Assembly: GCF_018215265.2 (NCBI RefSeq)
Contig: NZ_CP136562.1
Location: 2,542,001-2,606,000 of the forward strand
Origin: Paenarthrobacter sp. GOM3
GTDB taxonomy: Bacteria; Actinomycetota; Actinomycetes; Actinomycetales; Micrococcaceae
DNA: 64,000 nucleotides
Reading direction: 5' to 3'
This document shows positions 7,503-17,780 of this stretch, piece by piece; position 1 is the stretch's first letter, and each line of letters opens with the position of its first letter. Under the pieces are notes generated by a model. The model searched no databases. It was not told where the DNA came from and saw only the letters and a list, made by a program, of their open reading frames with translations. The position numbers were made by a program, and so were the translations under genes.

Positions 7503-8867
7503 CTAGCTGCGGATTTGGCCTTCGCCCTGGACGATCCACTTGGTGGTGGTGAGTTCCGTGAGGCCCATGGGTCCGCGCGCGTGCAGCTTCTGGGTGGAGA
7601 TCCCCACCTCTGCGCCGAGCCCCAGCTCGCCGCCGTCGGTGAAACGCGTGGAGGCATTGACGATCACAGCGGCCGAATCGATGTCCGCGATGAACTTTTC
7701 CGCATTGGCCAGGTTGTTGGTAAGGATCGCTTCGGTGTGCCCGGTGGTCCACTTGCGGATGTGGTTCACGGCGTCGTCCAGGTTGTCCACCATGGCCACG
7801 GCGAGATCCAGGTCCATGTATTCAGTGGCCCAGTCCTCGTCATCGGCGGGAACAGTCTCCACACCGGCGCCCAATGCGGCCGCAATCCTGTTATCCACGT
7901 GAAGCGTCACGCCTGCGGCACGGAGTGCCTTCGCCACCGCAGGAAGCACGGTGGAACCGGAGTGGACCAGGAGCGTCTCAACGGTGTTGCAGACACTGGG
8001 CCGCTGCGTCTTTGCGTTGAGCAGGATGTCCACTGCCATTTCTTCACCGGCGGACTCGTCGATGAAGATATGGACGTTCCCCTCGCCAGTCTCGATGACG
8101 GGCACGGACGAGTTGGCCACCACGGTTTGGATGAGCTCGCGACCGCCACGGGGAATGAGGACATCCACGCGTCCGCGGGCGCGCATCAGGACGTTGGCAC
8201 CTTCACGGCCGTACTGGTCGACGCTTTGTACCGCATCCGCCGGGAGGCCCACAGAGTCCAGGGCTTCGCGCAGGATCTGCACCAACGCACCGTTGGTGTT
8301 CGCGGCAGCGGATCCTCCGCGAAGAATCACGGCGTTGCCACTCTTGAGGGCAAGGCCCGCGATGTCCACGGTGACGTTGGGACGGGCTTCGTAAATGGCG
8401 GCTACAACACCCATGGGCACGTTGACCTGACGCAACCGCAGCCCGTTGGGAAGGGTTTGCCCACGGACCACGTTGCCCACAGGATCGGGTAGCCCGGCAA
8501 GGTTTTCCAAGGCGGCTACGAGGCCGTCAATACGGGCGGGCGTGAGGGTTAGCCTGTCCAAAAGCGCCGCGGAGGTACCGTTGGCCCGACCTACGGCCAC
8601 ATCTTTGGCATTGGCTTCCAGCACATGCTTCCGGTTTTCCACCAGGGCTGCGCCGATGGCCCGCAAGGCGCGGTCCTTCCAGGCACGGTTCGCCTGGCCC
8701 ATGCGGCGGGCAGCCTTACGGGACCGATCAGCGATTGCGTGAACTGCGGCCTGGACATCCTCGGGGGACAATGGGGCGCCGCCTGCCACAGGGTTCTCCG
8801 GCGTCTGGCCGGCAGCACCGGAAACGTCGGAGATCACAGGGGCGTCGGGGGTCAGCGCTTCAGTCAT
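7503..8867 (-). CDS. proA: gamma-glutamyl phosphate reductase
   Basis: ProA reduces gamma-glutamyl phosphate with NADPH to glutamate semialdehyde, the second step of proline synthesis. The 454-residue protein has the aldehyde dehydrogenase fold, with the catalytic Cys at 293 in RPSVCNTVETLL, the cofactor-binding region around 150-190 and the ILTNN segment late in the chain. The first 35 residues are a low-complexity extension not usual in the family. Its start overlaps the proB stop by 4 bp, so the two are translationally coupled. Confidence 0.96.
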   Translation of the reverse strand: MTEALTPDAPVISDVSGAAGQTPENPVAGGAPLSPEDVQAAVHAIADRSRKAARRMGQANRAWKDRALRAIGAALVENRKHVLEANAKDVAVGRANGTSAALLDRLTLTPARIDGLVAALENLAGLPDPVGNVVRGQTLPNGLRLRQVNVPMGVVAAIYEARPNVTVDIAGLALKSGNAVILRGGSAAANTNGALVQILREALDSVGLPADAVQSVDQYGREGANVLMRARGRVDVLIPRGGRELIQTVVANSSVPVIETGEGNVHIFIDESAGEEMAVDILLNAKTQRPSVCNTVETLLVHSGSTVLPAVAKALRAAGVTLHVDNRIAAALGAGVETVPADDEDWATEYMDLDLAVAMVDNLDDAVNHIRKWTTGHTEAILTNNLANAEKFIADIDSAAVIVNASTRFTDGGELGLGAEVGISTQKLHARGPMGLTELTTTKWIVQGEGQIRS

Positions 8868-10048
8868 GCTCCAAGTTTAGATGAGCGCGGCGCCCGCAGG
8901 AGCACCAGATCGTCAACATGAACAACTTCGCGGTCATAACCGCGGCCCATGGCTTGGCCGAGCTCCTGCGTGGTGCGTCCCAGCATCCGTGGCAGTTCCT
9001 CCGAGGAGTAGTTCACCAGGCCGCGGGCCACCACGGTTCCGTCATGCCCAACCATCTCGACGGGATCGCCGGCTTCGAAGTCGCCACTGATATCCGATAT
9101 GCCCGCGGGCAGCAGTGACCTGTGCCGGTCGCGCACGGCTTTCACTGCGCCGTCGTCGAGCATCAAGCGGCCGTGAACGGTCGCAAGGTGAGCCAGCCAC
9201 AACAGGCGAACGGGCTTGCGGTTTCCGTTCACCGCGAACCACGTCCCCACGTCCTCGCCGGCCAAGGCGGCTGCGGCGTTGGCGGTAGAGGTGACCAGCG
9301 CATGAATTCCGGAGCCGGCGGCGATGGAGGCAGCCTCCACCTTGGTCATCATTCCGCCGGTTCCCACCCCGGCTTTGCCGGCCTTGCCGATGGTGACGTC
9401 CTCAAGGTCCTCCGGACCGCGGACCAACGGAATCCGCTGCGCACCCTGGGAGGGCGGACCGTCGTAGAGGGCGTCGACGTCGGACAGCAGCACGAGCGCG
9501 TCGGCGCGAACCAGGTGGGCCACCAAGGCAGCCAGCCGGTCGTTGTCGCCGAAGCGGATTTCATGGGTAGCAACGGTGTCGTTTTCGTTGACGACCGGTA
9601 CCACGCCGAGGTTTAGCAGCCGATCCAAAGCACGGAAGGCATTGGTGTGCTGCGTGCGGCGCATGAGGTCATCGGCCGTCAACAGGACCTGGCTGACAGT
9701 GATCCCATGGGCGCTGAAAGCCTGCGTGTAGCGGGCCATCAGGAGTCCTTGCCCGACGCTGGCTGCTGCCTGCTGCGTGGCAAGGTCCTTCGGGCGTTTG
9801 GCAAGACCCAACGGAGCCAGGCCAGCGGCGATGGCACCAGAGGAGACCAGGATGATTTCGGTGCCCGCATTGCGCTGCTGGGCCAGGGCGTCGACAAGCC
9901 CTGCGAGGGACTTCTCGGAAATACCGCCCTTGATGCTCGTCAATGACGAGGATCCCACTTTAACGACAATCCGCTTGGCGGTAGCCAGGGCCTGGCGTTC
10001 GAGTCCCTCGGCGGAATTCGGTGCGTCGACGGTCCTAGTCGTCATCAC
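8864..10048 (-). CDS. proB: glutamate 5-kinase with PUA domain
   Basis: ProB phosphorylates glutamate, the committed and proline-inhibited first step of proline synthesis. The 394-residue protein has an amino acid kinase domain ([13 protein letters not shown] near 25-37, [29 protein letters not shown]) and a C-terminal PUA domain (about 295-375). The GTG-ATG start lies inside the end of obg, overlapping it by 14 bp. The order obg-proB-proA on one strand is typical of actinobacteria and suggests one mRNA. Confidence 0.96.
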   Translation of the reverse strand: MMTTRTVDAPNSAEGLERQALATAKRIVVKVGSSSLTSIKGGISEKSLAGLVDALAQQRNAGTEIILVSSGAIAAGLAPLGLAKRPKDLATQQAAASVGQGLLMARYTQAFSAHGITVSQVLLTADDLMRRTQHTNAFRALDRLLNLGVVPVVNENDTVATHEIRFGDNDRLAALVAHLVRADALVLLSDVDALYDGPPSQGAQRIPLVRGPEDLEDVTIGKAGKAGVGTGGMMTKVEAASIAAGSGIHALVTSTANAAAALAGEDVGTWFAVNGNRKPVRLLWLAHLATVHGRLMLDDGAVKAVRDRHRSLLPAGISDISGDFEAGDPVEMVGHDGTVVARGLVNYSSEELPRMLGRTTQELGQAMGRGYDREVVHVDDLVLLRAPRSSKLGA

Positions 10049-11621
10049 CGGCGTCCAGGTTGCTTTCCTTTACGGCCTGGGCACGCCGACCGCTGACGGA
10101 TTCGGTCCAGATGCCTGCCTTGCGCTCCGCTTCGAGCTCGGCACGCGCCGCAGCCTTGGCTTCGCGGCGCTCGATCTGTTCGTCACGCTTCTGTGAACGC
10201 GTGGGCCGGTCCCCGATGTCGGCAACGCGGATGTCGGTACCGCGCGGAGTTGCCAGGAGTTCGGCGCCGGCCATCATGGTCGGCTCCCAGTCGAAGACAA
10301 CGCCGTCGTCTTCACCGATGACCACGGTGTCGCCTGGCTTGGCGCCGACCTTGAACAGTTCGGTTTCGACGCCGAGCTTCGCCAGGCGGTCTGCAAGGTA
10401 GCCAATGGCTTCCTCGTTGGTGAAGTCTGTCTGCTTGACCCAGCGCACGGGCTTCTCGCCAAGGACGCGGAACAGCGGTTCCAGGTTCTTTTCTTCACGG
10501 CGGATCTTGAAGCCGGACTCGTTGACAGCGCGCGGGCGCAGGACTGGCGGGGCCACCTTGGGGGGCGCAGTGGCAACCGCGTCCCGCGCGGCCTTGACGA
10601 TCTCCGCCATAGCGAAGCCCAGTTGGCGCAAGCCTTCATGGCTCGTTGCCGATACTTCGAAGACGCGGTATCCGCGGGCTTCCAGGTCCGGGCGAACGAA
10701 CTCGGCCATGTCCTTGCCGTCCGGAAGGTCCACCTTGTTAAGGACAACCAGCTTGGGGCGCTCGTTCAACGGAACCACCTCGCCGTCCACACCGGCATAG
10801 CTCATGTCGACGGCGTACTTATCGAGTTCGGCCTCAATGATCGCCAGGTCCGACAAAGGATCCCGATCAGATTCCAGGGTTCCACAGTCAAGGACATGCA
10901 CCAGTGCGGCGCAGCGCTCGACGTGGCGGAGGAAGTTGTGCCCGAGACCCTTGCCGTCGCTTGCTCCCTCGATCAGGCCGGGAACATCGGCAATGGTGAA
11001 GCGGACCTCGCCGGCCTGGACCACGCCGAGGTTGGGGATGAGGGTAGTGAAGGGGTAGTCGGCGATCTTGGGCCGGGCAGCGGACATGGCTGCAATGAGG
11101 CTGGACTTGCCTGCCGAAGGGAAGCCAACCAGGGCGATGTCGGCAATGGACTTCAGTTCCAGGACGATGTCGCTGGATTCGCCTTCGATGCCCAGGAGGG
11201 CGAAGCCGGGGGCCCGGCGCTTCTGTGAGGACAGTGAGGCGTTGCCGAGGCCACCTTGGCCGCCAGCGGCAGCGATGTACTCGGTACCTTCGCCCACGAG
11301 GTCAGCCAGGACTTCGCCGTCCTTGGTCTTGACCACGGTGCCATCGGGTACCGGAAGGATCAGGGTTTCGCCGTTCTTGCCACCGCGCCAGTCACCCATG
11401 CCCGGACCACCATTGGTGGCGTGGCGGTGGGGAGCGTGGTGGTAGTCGAGCAGGGTGGTGGTTTGGGCTGACACCCGAAGGATGACGTCGCCACCATTGC
11501 CACCGTTGCCGCCGTCGGGACCGCCGAGCGGCTTGAACTTCTCCCGCTTAACAGAGACACAGCCGTGGCCGCCGGTTCCGCCGGATACGTGCAGGACTAC
11601 CCGGTCTACAAAGCTCGCCAC
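10035..11621 (-). CDS. obg: GTPase Obg/CgtA
   Basis: Obg is an essential GTPase of 50S ribosome assembly and growth control. The 528-residue form has the Gly-rich Obg fold ([32 protein letters not shown]) to about residue 158, a G domain with [19 protein letters not shown] and NKVD, and an OCT-type C-terminal domain before a charged tail. The start is taken as the GTG at 11621, because GAGGAG lies 6 bases before it and the conserved N terminus begins with ASFVDRV; an upstream frame to 11660 has no such support. Confidence 0.96.
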   Translation of the reverse strand: MASFVDRVVLHVSGGTGGHGCVSVKREKFKPLGGPDGGNGGNGGDVILRVSAQTTTLLDYHHAPHRHATNGGPGMGDWRGGKNGETLILPVPDGTVVKTKDGEVLADLVGEGTEYIAAAGGQGGLGNASLSSQKRRAPGFALLGIEGESSDIVLELKSIADIALVGFPSAGKSSLIAAMSAARPKIADYPFTTLIPNLGVVQAGEVRFTIADVPGLIEGASDGKGLGHNFLRHVERCAALVHVLDCGTLESDRDPLSDLAIIEAELDKYAVDMSYAGVDGEVVPLNERPKLVVLNKVDLPDGKDMAEFVRPDLEARGYRVFEVSATSHEGLRQLGFAMAEIVKAARDAVATAPPKVAPPVLRPRAVNESGFKIRREEKNLEPLFRVLGEKPVRWVKQTDFTNEEAIGYLADRLAKLGVETELFKVGAKPGDTVVIGEDDGVVFDWEPTMMAGAELLATPRGTDIRVADIGDRPTRSQKRDEQIERREAKAAARAELEAERKAGIWTESVSGRRAQAVKESNLDAGDDD

Positions 11622-11754
11622 GTGGATCTCCTCAGTTGCTGTTGTACAGCGTTGTTGCAAAACCAGTGCGCCCAGCGCCCCAGTCGATTGTAATGCGGTT
11701 AAAAGAACGGTGGAGCGGGCCGTTTGGCCCGCTCCACCGGTTCAGAACTAGTTG

Positions 11755-12018
11755 TTACTCTGCAGCTGCAGCAGCAACGATGTTCACTACGCGACGGCCG
11801 CGGCGAGTACCAAACTCAACCGCACCGGCCTGGAGAGCGAACAGGGTGTCGTCGCCACCGCGGCCGACGCCTGCACCCGGGTGGAAGTGGGTTCCGCGCT
11901 GGCGAACGATGATCTCGCCTGCGGAAACTACCTGACCACCGAAGCGCTTGACGCCCAAGTACTGAGCGTTGGAGTCACGACCGTTGCGAGTGGAACTCGC
12001 GCCTTTTTTGTGTGCCAT
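11755..12018 (-). CDS. rpmA: 50S ribosomal protein L27
   Basis: The 87-residue protein begins [19 protein letters not shown], the L27 signature, and contains [19 protein letters not shown]. Its N terminus reaches the peptidyl transferase centre. The leading Ala-His-Lys form needs no removal of an extended N-terminal peptide as in Firmicutes. It follows rplU by about 60 bp and precedes obg, the usual rplU-rpmA-obg operon. Confidence 0.97.
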   Translation of the reverse strand: MAHKKGASSTRNGRDSNAQYLGVKRFGGQVVSAGEIIVRQRGTHFHPGAGVGRGGDDTLFALQAGAVEFGTRRGRRVVNIVAAAAAE

Positions 12019-12080
12019 GTGAAATGCCTGCCTCTAAATTTCTGGGGAAACTGAAAAACCTGAACAGCGTGTAACGAAAG

Positions 12081-12389
12081 TTACGCGATGCTGGTGATCT
12101 TGATCTTGGTCAGTTCCTGACGGTGACCCTGACGCTTCCGGTAGCCGGTCTTGTTCTTGAACTTCTGGATGACGATCTTCGGACCACGGAGGTCTTCCAG
12201 GATCTCAGCCGTAACCTTGACGTTGGCCAGTTCCGCAGCTGCGGAGGTGACCTTCTCGCCGTCAACCAGGAGCAAGGCGGGCAGCTCAAGCGTGCTACCG
12301 GCTCCACCGGGGACGCGGTTAAGCGTTACGTAGTCTCCAACGGAAACTTTTTCTTGGCGGCCGCCTGCGCGGACAATCGCGTACACCAC
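12081..12389 (-). CDS. rplU: 50S ribosomal protein L21
   Basis: L21 is recognised by [20 protein letters not shown] and the end [23 protein letters not shown] at 12401 is possible, but its only purine-rich sequence directly abuts the start codon. The GTG at 12389 gives a 102-residue protein starting at the conserved (M)VYAIV, with GAGAGAAGTGAG at a workable distance, and is preferred. It is the first gene of the rplU-rpmA-obg group. Confidence 0.95.
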   Translation of the reverse strand: MVYAIVRAGGRQEKVSVGDYVTLNRVPGGAGSTLELPALLLVDGEKVTSAAAELANVKVTAEILEDLRGPKIVIQKFKNKTGYRKRQGHRQELTKIKITSIA

Positions 12390-12482
12390 TTGGGTACTCA
12401 CTTCTCTCGACGTTTATAACTAAATTTGCGTGCGGAACCTGGACCGGAATCAGGCTTGGTTCGCGCTGTGCCTCAACGCCGT

Positions 12483-12501
12483 GGACTTCTGATCGAAGTC
12501 C
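12483..12501 (-). repeat. hairpin in the rplU mRNA leader
   Basis: GGACTTC (12483-12489) and GAAGTCC (12495-12501) are exact complements around a 5-base loop, about 95 nt before the rplU start. Ribosomal protein leaders often bind their own product; whether this one does is unknown. Confidence 0.45.
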
Positions 12502-12566
12502 GCGAGTCATCCCATGAACAATTCCAAGGGGCATAACCCAAGTGTTGGCGTAAGCACCGAAGATCA

Positions 12567-12596
12567 AGATTACGCTAGTTTGACCTTCAGCTGCAA
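12567..12596 (-). promoter_or_regulatory. promoter of rplU-rpmA-obg
   Basis: On the minus strand TTGCAG (12591-12596) and TAATCT (12567-12572) are 18 bp apart and match the -35/-10 consensus of the housekeeping sigma factor well. The start of transcription would be near 12560. Confidence 0.6.
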
Positions 12597-12764
12597 ATGA
12601 GGCCGGGTCCGGAGGCTACCACGTGACTCGCGTCACCAGTTGTAACGGACTCTCCCGGCACCGTGCCCATACAGCCTACAGGGTTTGGGCGCGATTAACG
12701 TGATTTGCCCTCCGACGCGCGGTAGACCTCCAAAATTCCGCACCAGGATGCCGCGGTGGAAAGA

Positions 12765-14279
12765 TCACGAGAACAGCCGCGGCGCGTCGAAGAAGGCGGT
12801 TTCATAGCGGCAGGACTGGGCGAAGGCCTCCACCATGGCCGCGCGCTCTGTCGGTGATGCCGCGAGGGCCGCCGCGTCCGTGAGCTTGATCGCAGTCCGG
12901 GTTGCCTCAGCAAAGTCTTCGTCGGCGTAGGTCTTCAACCAGACCGCGTAGGCGTGGTCCGCGGGGGACCCTGCCTCTACGTAGGAGCCATGGAGCTGCT
13001 GGCCCACTTCCGCGTACAACCAGTAGCAAGGCAGGATCGCCGCGAGGACCACCGCGTAGCTGCCCGATGCCGAACAGGCCAGCAAGTGGTCCACGTAGGA
13101 CTTGGTCACGGGTCCCGTCGTCGCGGACACGTCGCGGGTGCTTAGCCAGTTCCTGTGCAATTCCGACTCGACTTCAAGGCATTGCCGGGACCCCTTGGCC
13201 CAGAACAACTGCTCGTCCTCGGTAGGAGCAAGGGCGCTGGCACGGGCCAGGACCCGGGAGTAACCATTGAGGTAAATCGCGTCCTGCGCCAGGTAATAGC
13301 CGAAAGCGGCTTCCGGCAGGCTGCCCGTTTGAAGGCCATCGATGAAGCCAAGCCCATGGATCGCGTCAAGTTCCGCGCGTGCCTGCTCCCACAAAGTTGC
13401 GGCGAAGTCGCCGGGCCTCAGGACCTGCTGGTGGTGGAAGTGATGGACCGGCCCGCTTCCGTGGCCAACGTCCAACGTCCCGGAATGCCTCAAAGCCTCA
13501 AGCAACCAGGGCTTCACTTCCCGCAGCGAAGCTTCCCAATCCCCCGTCATGACCTGCACCGTTGCCAGGGCCGAGGACAGCGAACACCCTGTGCCGTGGC
13601 TGTTCCGGGTATCGATGCGGGGCCCTGCTATCTCCACCACGTCCTGCCGCAATAACCCGCTCGTGTTCACCAAAGCGTCGGGACATCCGGATCCTGCCAA
13701 ATGGCCGCCCTTCACCAGGACCGTGTTCCCGTACTCAGCGGCCAACCGCTTACCTTGGTCCAGCGCCGAAGCCCAATCCGGCGCCTCGTGCTCGCCCAAC
13801 AGCACTGCGAGCTCGGGAAGGTTGGGCGTCAGGAGGTCTGCCAACGGCAGGAGCGAACGCAACGCCTTCTCAGCCGACTCCCGCAGGAGCCGGTCGCCAC
13901 TGGTTGCCACCATCACAGGGTCCAGGACCACGACGGCGGGACGTACCTTTTCGAGCCAGCTGCGGACTTCGTCGATGACGGCCGCGTCACCGAGCATGCC
14001 GATTTTGACGGCGTCGATCTCGATGTCGTTGCTGATGGCGTCCAGCTGTTGGCGCAGGAATTCAACGGGGGGCACGTGGACGGCGCTGACCCCGACAGTG
14101 TTCTGGGCGGTGAGGGCGGTGATGGCAGCCATGCCGTAACCACCGTGGGCCGCGATGCTCTTCAAGTCCGCCTGGATCCCGGCACCACCGGAGGGGTCCG
14201 AGCCGGCAATACTCAACACCCGCGGGGTTTGCCTGCCGGAAGCCACCAGCGGGTAGACAGGAGAATACGGTGCAGTCAT
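12765..14279 (-). CDS. thiD: ThiD-TenA fusion: HMP/HMP-P kinase plus aminopyrimidine aminohydrolase
   Basis: The 504-residue protein joins two thiamine enzymes. Residues 1 to about 275 are ThiD, with VLSIAGSDPSGGAGIQADLK, TALTAQNTVGV and VLDPVMVATSGDRLL, which phosphorylates the hydroxymethylpyrimidine unit. Residues from about 290 are TenA, with SASGSYAVVLAAILPCYWLYAEVG (active-site Cys region) and CRYETAFFD near the end (catalytic Glu), which salvages degraded pyrimidines. The fusion is known in other bacteria. It is preceded by a TPP riboswitch, so thiamine pyrophosphate represses it. Confidence 0.93.
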   Translation of the reverse strand: MTAPYSPVYPLVASGRQTPRVLSIAGSDPSGGAGIQADLKSIAAHGGYGMAAITALTAQNTVGVSAVHVPPVEFLRQQLDAISNDIEIDAVKIGMLGDAAVIDEVRSWLEKVRPAVVVLDPVMVATSGDRLLRESAEKALRSLLPLADLLTPNLPELAVLLGEHEAPDWASALDQGKRLAAEYGNTVLVKGGHLAGSGCPDALVNTSGLLRQDVVEIAGPRIDTRNSHGTGCSLSSALATVQVMTGDWEASLREVKPWLLEALRHSGTLDVGHGSGPVHHFHHQQVLRPGDFAATLWEQARAELDAIHGLGFIDGLQTGSLPEAAFGYYLAQDAIYLNGYSRVLARASALAPTEDEQLFWAKGSRQCLEVESELHRNWLSTRDVSATTGPVTKSYVDHLLACSASGSYAVVLAAILPCYWLYAEVGQQLHGSYVEAGSPADHAYAVWLKTYADEDFAEATRTAIKLTDAAALAASPTERAAMVEAFAQSCRYETAFFDAPRLFS

Positions 14280-14283
14280 GTGG

Positions 14284-14373
14284 ACATCCCTTCGCCGGTG
14301 CTAACCGGACAGGTTCAACGGGTTTGGATCTCAGCCCGGCCCAACGCCCGGCACCCCGTGTCAGTCCCCCAGC
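14284..14373 (-). ncRNA. TPP riboswitch (THI element)
   Basis: Read on the minus strand, the region shows ACACGGGGTGCC, then GGGCTGAGATC, then ACCCGTTGAACCTG and GGTTAGCACCGGCGAAGGGAT. These are the conserved pyrimidine- and pyrophosphate-sensing segments of the TPP aptamer. It ends within 10 bp of the thiD-tenA start codon, so control is probably at translation through access to the ribosome binding site. Confidence 0.95.
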
Positions 14374-14480
14374 CTAGCCGGGAAGCGGTCCTGCCCGGGA
14401 ACCGCACTCCGCTGAAGCCCGGATATGACCCGCTAAGGGCTGGCATTGGCAGGAGCGGCCCTGGACGTCCTGGACATGCA

Positions 14481-14522
14481 AAGACCCCGTAGCAACTGCC
14501 GGGGCAGTTGCTACGGGGTCTT
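14481..14522. terminator. long perfect terminator after the RNase E/G gene
   Basis: AAGACCCCGTAGCAACTGCC is followed by two Gs and its exact reverse complement ending in CTT. It lies 18 bp after the stop codon of the RNase gene and about 110 bp before the TPP aptamer. Confidence 0.85.
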
Positions 14523-14540
14523 GTTCAGCTAATGAACCGG

Positions 14541-17500
14541 TCAGAGCTCGGAAGCCGGTACGCCCACTCCCAGGATGATGGGCTCGACTGCGGGCGCCTT
14601 TTTGGCTGGTTCAGCAGGGGCTTTCGCCTCGTGGGCCGAACCCTGGGGCGTCGAAGCAGTCACGTCGTGGTGCTCAACGCTTGTTTCGTTGGCCGCACCC
14701 TGGGCCCTGCTGGCGCTGCGGTTACGGCGGCCTCGACGACTCCGGGTCGCCGAAGCGGCTTCCGGATCCTGTTCGACGGCCTGTTCCGGCGCTGCCGCCT
14801 TCGGGGCAGCAGCAGGTTCGCGGACAGCCGTTGCTGCCGCCTCCTGCTCCGGCGCCGCTCCGAGATGGGAGAACGCCTCGGCCAGCAGATCCAAGCTCAT
14901 GGGCGGCTTGGCAGCCTGGGGTTCTTCCTGGTGCTCAACGAACGGCAAGGCGACTTCTTCGCCACCGAAACGCAGGACCGGGGTGGAGCGTGCTTCCCGA
15001 ACCGCCGCGTCGTGGGCCACTGATTCTTCGTCGTCGCTGTGAACGGCGGGTTCGGCGGCGGCCGACTGATGCGTTGAGCGGGCCAGTTCCTCTGCACGGT
15101 GAAGCTCGTCGTCGTGCAGGTGGGCGGCGTGTGCTGCGGCCGCGATCGTTGCCAACGCAGCCCTGGTGGCCTCGGCCTTTGCCTGGCGCGCAGGGTCCTG
15201 CGGTTCGGTGTGCGTCGACGTGGCGGCGGGTACGGATGGTGCAACCTGAACCGGTGCGGGGGCTTCAGGAACAGCCTGTCCCCCGCCCTTGCCACGGCGA
15301 CGCTTTCGTTCCGTTCGGGCGGCCGGTTGCTGCTGCTGCTGCGTCTCCGTGTGCGGGCGGTGGTGCTCGGCGGCCACCACGTTGGCGCGGCGGTGCTCCA
15401 CCGGCTCGTCGTGGGTCACGACGCCACGTCCTGCGCAGTGCTCGCACTGTTCGCCAAAGACCTCGAGGAGGCCGGTGCCCATGCGCTTACGCGTCATCTG
15501 GACCAAGCCCAGGGACGTGACCTCGGCGACCTGGTGCTTAGTGCGGTCGCGGCCAAGGCATTCAACCATGCGGCGCAGGACAAGATCACGGTTGGATTCC
15601 AGGACCATGTCGATGAAGTCGATGACAATGATGCCGCCGATATCGCGCAGGCGCAGCTGGCGAACTACTTCCTCGGCAGCTTCGAGGTTGTTCTTGGTGA
15701 CGGTCTCTTCAAGGTTTCCGCCGCTGCCGGTGAACTTACCGGTGTTGACGTCCACCACGGTCATGGCTTCGGTGCGGTCAATGACCAATGAACCACCGGA
15801 GGGCAGGAAGACCTTGCGTTCCAGGGCCTTGTGGATCTGCTCGTCGATGCGCCAGGCAGCGAAGATGTCCTGGTCCTTGGTCCACTTTTCGAGGCGTCCC
15901 ACCAGGTCGGGGGCTACGTAGGTTACGTAAGCCTCAATGGTGTCCCATGCGTCGTCGCCCGAGACGATCAGCTTGGAGAAGTCTTCGTTGAAGACGTCGC
16001 GCACTACCTTGATGGTCAGGTCAGGTTCGCCGTACAGCAGTTCCGGCGCCAGCACCTTGGTTGAGGAGGCCTGCCCCTCAATGCCCTCCCACTGCGCGCG
16101 CAGGCGGTTGATGTCGTGCGTCAGCTCTTCTTCCGAGGCGCCCTCGGCCGCGGTGCGGACAATGACACCGGCGTTTTCCGGCAGGCGGTCCTTGAGGATG
16201 CGCTTGAGGCGGTTGCGTTCGACGTCAGGCAACTTGCGGGAGATGCCGGTCATGGAGCCGCCCGGCACGTACACAAGGTAGCGGCCCGGCAGCGAAATCT
16301 GGCTGGTCAGGCGGGCACCCTTGTGACCCACGGGGTCCTTGGTGACCTGTACCAGGACGGAGTCGCCGGACTTCAGGGCGTTCTCGATCCGGCGCGGCTG
16401 GCCTTCAAGGTTGACAGCATCCCAGTTGACTTCACCGGCGTACAGCACGGCGTTCCGGCCACGGCCAATGTCCACGAACGCGGCTTCCATGGAGGGCAGT
16501 ACGTTCTGGACCTTGCCCAGGTACACGTTGCCGATCAGGGAATCCTGCTGTGTCTTGGACACGAAATGCTCAGCCAGGACGCCGTCCTCAAGGACGCCGA
16601 TCTGGATTCTGTCGTCGCGCTGGCGGACGATCATTTGGCGGTCTACCGACTCGCGGCGCGCAAGGAACTCGGCTTCGGTGATGACCTGGCGGCGGCGGCC
16701 GGTTTCGCGGGACTCCCTGCGGCGCTGCTTCTTGGCTTCAAGCCGTGTGGAGCCCTTGACGCTGGTGACGCGGTTCGATGGAGCGCTTTCCGTGATGGGC
16801 CGGGGCGCGCGGACGCGGGTCACCGTGTTGGGCGGGTCGTCATCCGTACCGCCGGTCAGTTCAAGATCCTGGTCACCGCGGCGGCGGCGACGGCGACGAC
16901 GCGACGTGACGCCTTCTTCGAGGACCTCCGTTGCGGGGGCTTCTTCATCCTCGGACTCGTTGGGATCCTCGGTTTCGTTCTCTTCGCGTTCGGTTCCACG
17001 CCTGCCGCGGCGGCCACGGCTCCGGCGACGACGGCGGCTGCCGGCGTCATCGAGTTCGGCGTCCGCGCTGGTCTCAGCTTCTTCTTCGGATTCCTCGGCC
17101 TTCTCTTCCACGACCGCAACGCGCGGGACGGTGGTGAGGTCCGGGGCCTGGAAAATCATGGACGTGATGGAAACAGGCTCAAGGAACAGGGACGTGGACG
17201 CCGCCGGGGTTTCCTCCTCAGCGGGGGCCTCCTCCGCAGCAGGGACCGGAGCCTCTTCAGCCGGGGTTGCCGCGGTGACCTCAGCGACAGGTTCCCCGGG
17301 CTGGGAGGCGGCATCCGGCGTCGTGGTTTCTTCAGCGGCAGGCGCCTCTACTGCTTCTGCCTTCGGCTTTGCCGTACGACGACGGCGGACCGGCTTTTCC
17401 GGCGCGGGTTCGGCGGCAGCTTCTGGCTGGCTCTCAATTGCTGCGGCCTCGGGGGCGCCAGCGGTTTCCTCGCCCAAGCCCGGCAGCGGCTCGGCGGGTT

Positions 17501-17720
17501 CAACCTTCTTGCGGGACCGGGTCCTGCGCACCGGCGCGGCGGCCGCTTCCGGGGTTTCGGTCCCTTCAACAGAGACGGGCACTTCGCTGCTGGTCGATTC
17601 AACCGCAGGAGTTTCCTTGGGCGCGGCCTTGCGGCGGGTCCGGGTGGTCTTCTTCGGCGCTTCCGCTGTTTCCGCGGGAGCTGCCTCGTCATTAACGGCT
17701 ACAACCTGGTCTTTATCCAT
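14541..17720 (-). CDS. rne: ribonuclease E/G family endoribonuclease
   Basis: The enzyme makes the initiating cuts in mRNA decay and rRNA/tRNA maturation. The 1059-residue protein has a long acidic N-terminal extension (about 1-330) with basic islands such as TRTRRK and RTRSRKK, an S1 domain with GNVYLGKVQNVLPSMEAAFV, then the catalytic core with VVDVNTGKFTG and IVIDFIDM (the metal-binding Asp pair) and the zinc-link C-E-H-C. A disordered Ala/Glu/Pro tail follows, the likely partner-binding part. This layout, with the catalytic core in the middle, is typical of actinobacterial RNase E. The start is the ATG at 17720, with GGAG 11 bases upstream; the frame above it is not protein-like. Confidence 0.93.
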   Translation of the reverse strand: MDKDQVVAVNDEAAPAETAEAPKKTTRTRRKAAPKETPAVESTSSEVPVSVEGTETPEAAAAPVRRTRSRKKVEPAEPLPGLGEETAGAPEAAAIESQPEAAAEPAPEKPVRRRRTAKPKAEAVEAPAAEETTTPDAASQPGEPVAEVTAATPAEEAPVPAAEEAPAEEETPAASTSLFLEPVSITSMIFQAPDLTTVPRVAVVEEKAEESEEEAETSADAELDDAGSRRRRRSRGRRGRRGTEREENETEDPNESEDEEAPATEVLEEGVTSRRRRRRRRGDQDLELTGGTDDDPPNTVTRVRAPRPITESAPSNRVTSVKGSTRLEAKKQRRRESRETGRRRQVITEAEFLARRESVDRQMIVRQRDDRIQIGVLEDGVLAEHFVSKTQQDSLIGNVYLGKVQNVLPSMEAAFVDIGRGRNAVLYAGEVNWDAVNLEGQPRRIENALKSGDSVLVQVTKDPVGHKGARLTSQISLPGRYLVYVPGGSMTGISRKLPDVERNRLKRILKDRLPENAGVIVRTAAEGASEEELTHDINRLRAQWEGIEGQASSTKVLAPELLYGEPDLTIKVVRDVFNEDFSKLIVSGDDAWDTIEAYVTYVAPDLVGRLEKWTKDQDIFAAWRIDEQIHKALERKVFLPSGGSLVIDRTEAMTVVDVNTGKFTGSGGNLEETVTKNNLEAAEEVVRQLRLRDIGGIIVIDFIDMVLESNRDLVLRRMVECLGRDRTKHQVAEVTSLGLVQMTRKRMGTGLLEVFGEQCEHCAGRGVVTHDEPVEHRRANVVAAEHHRPHTETQQQQQPAARTERKRRRGKGGGQAVPEAPAPVQVAPSVPAATSTHTEPQDPARQAKAEATRAALATIAAAAHAAHLHDDELHRAEELARSTHQSAAAEPAVHSDDEESVAHDAAVREARSTPVLRFGGEEVALPFVEHQEEPQAAKPPMSLDLLAEAFSHLGAAPEQEAAATAVREPAAAPKAAAPEQAVEQDPEAASATRSRRGRRNRSASRAQGAANETSVEHHDVTASTPQGSAHEAKAPAEPAKKAPAVEPIILGVGVPASEL

Positions 17721-17780
17721 ATGTGGCAACACTCCTGCCCCAGCGACACCGCCACATCCGGCGCCCAGTGGGGCAAATAT

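Larger units (their letters stand above)
12390..12764. other. rplU leader and promoter region
   Basis: This 375-bp stretch between rplU and thiD-tenA has no credible gene; an 82-codon frame overlapping rplU lacks family features. On the minus strand it carries a good promoter (12567-12596) and a leader of about 170 nt with a perfect hairpin (12483-12501). The part near 12600-12764 shows nothing I can name. Confidence 0.55.

Noticed and set aside
12319..12567. An 82-codon minus-strand frame upstream of rplU.
   Set aside because: It overlaps rplU, starts at the -10 box of the promoter and has no recognisable protein features; the region is better explained as the rplU leader.
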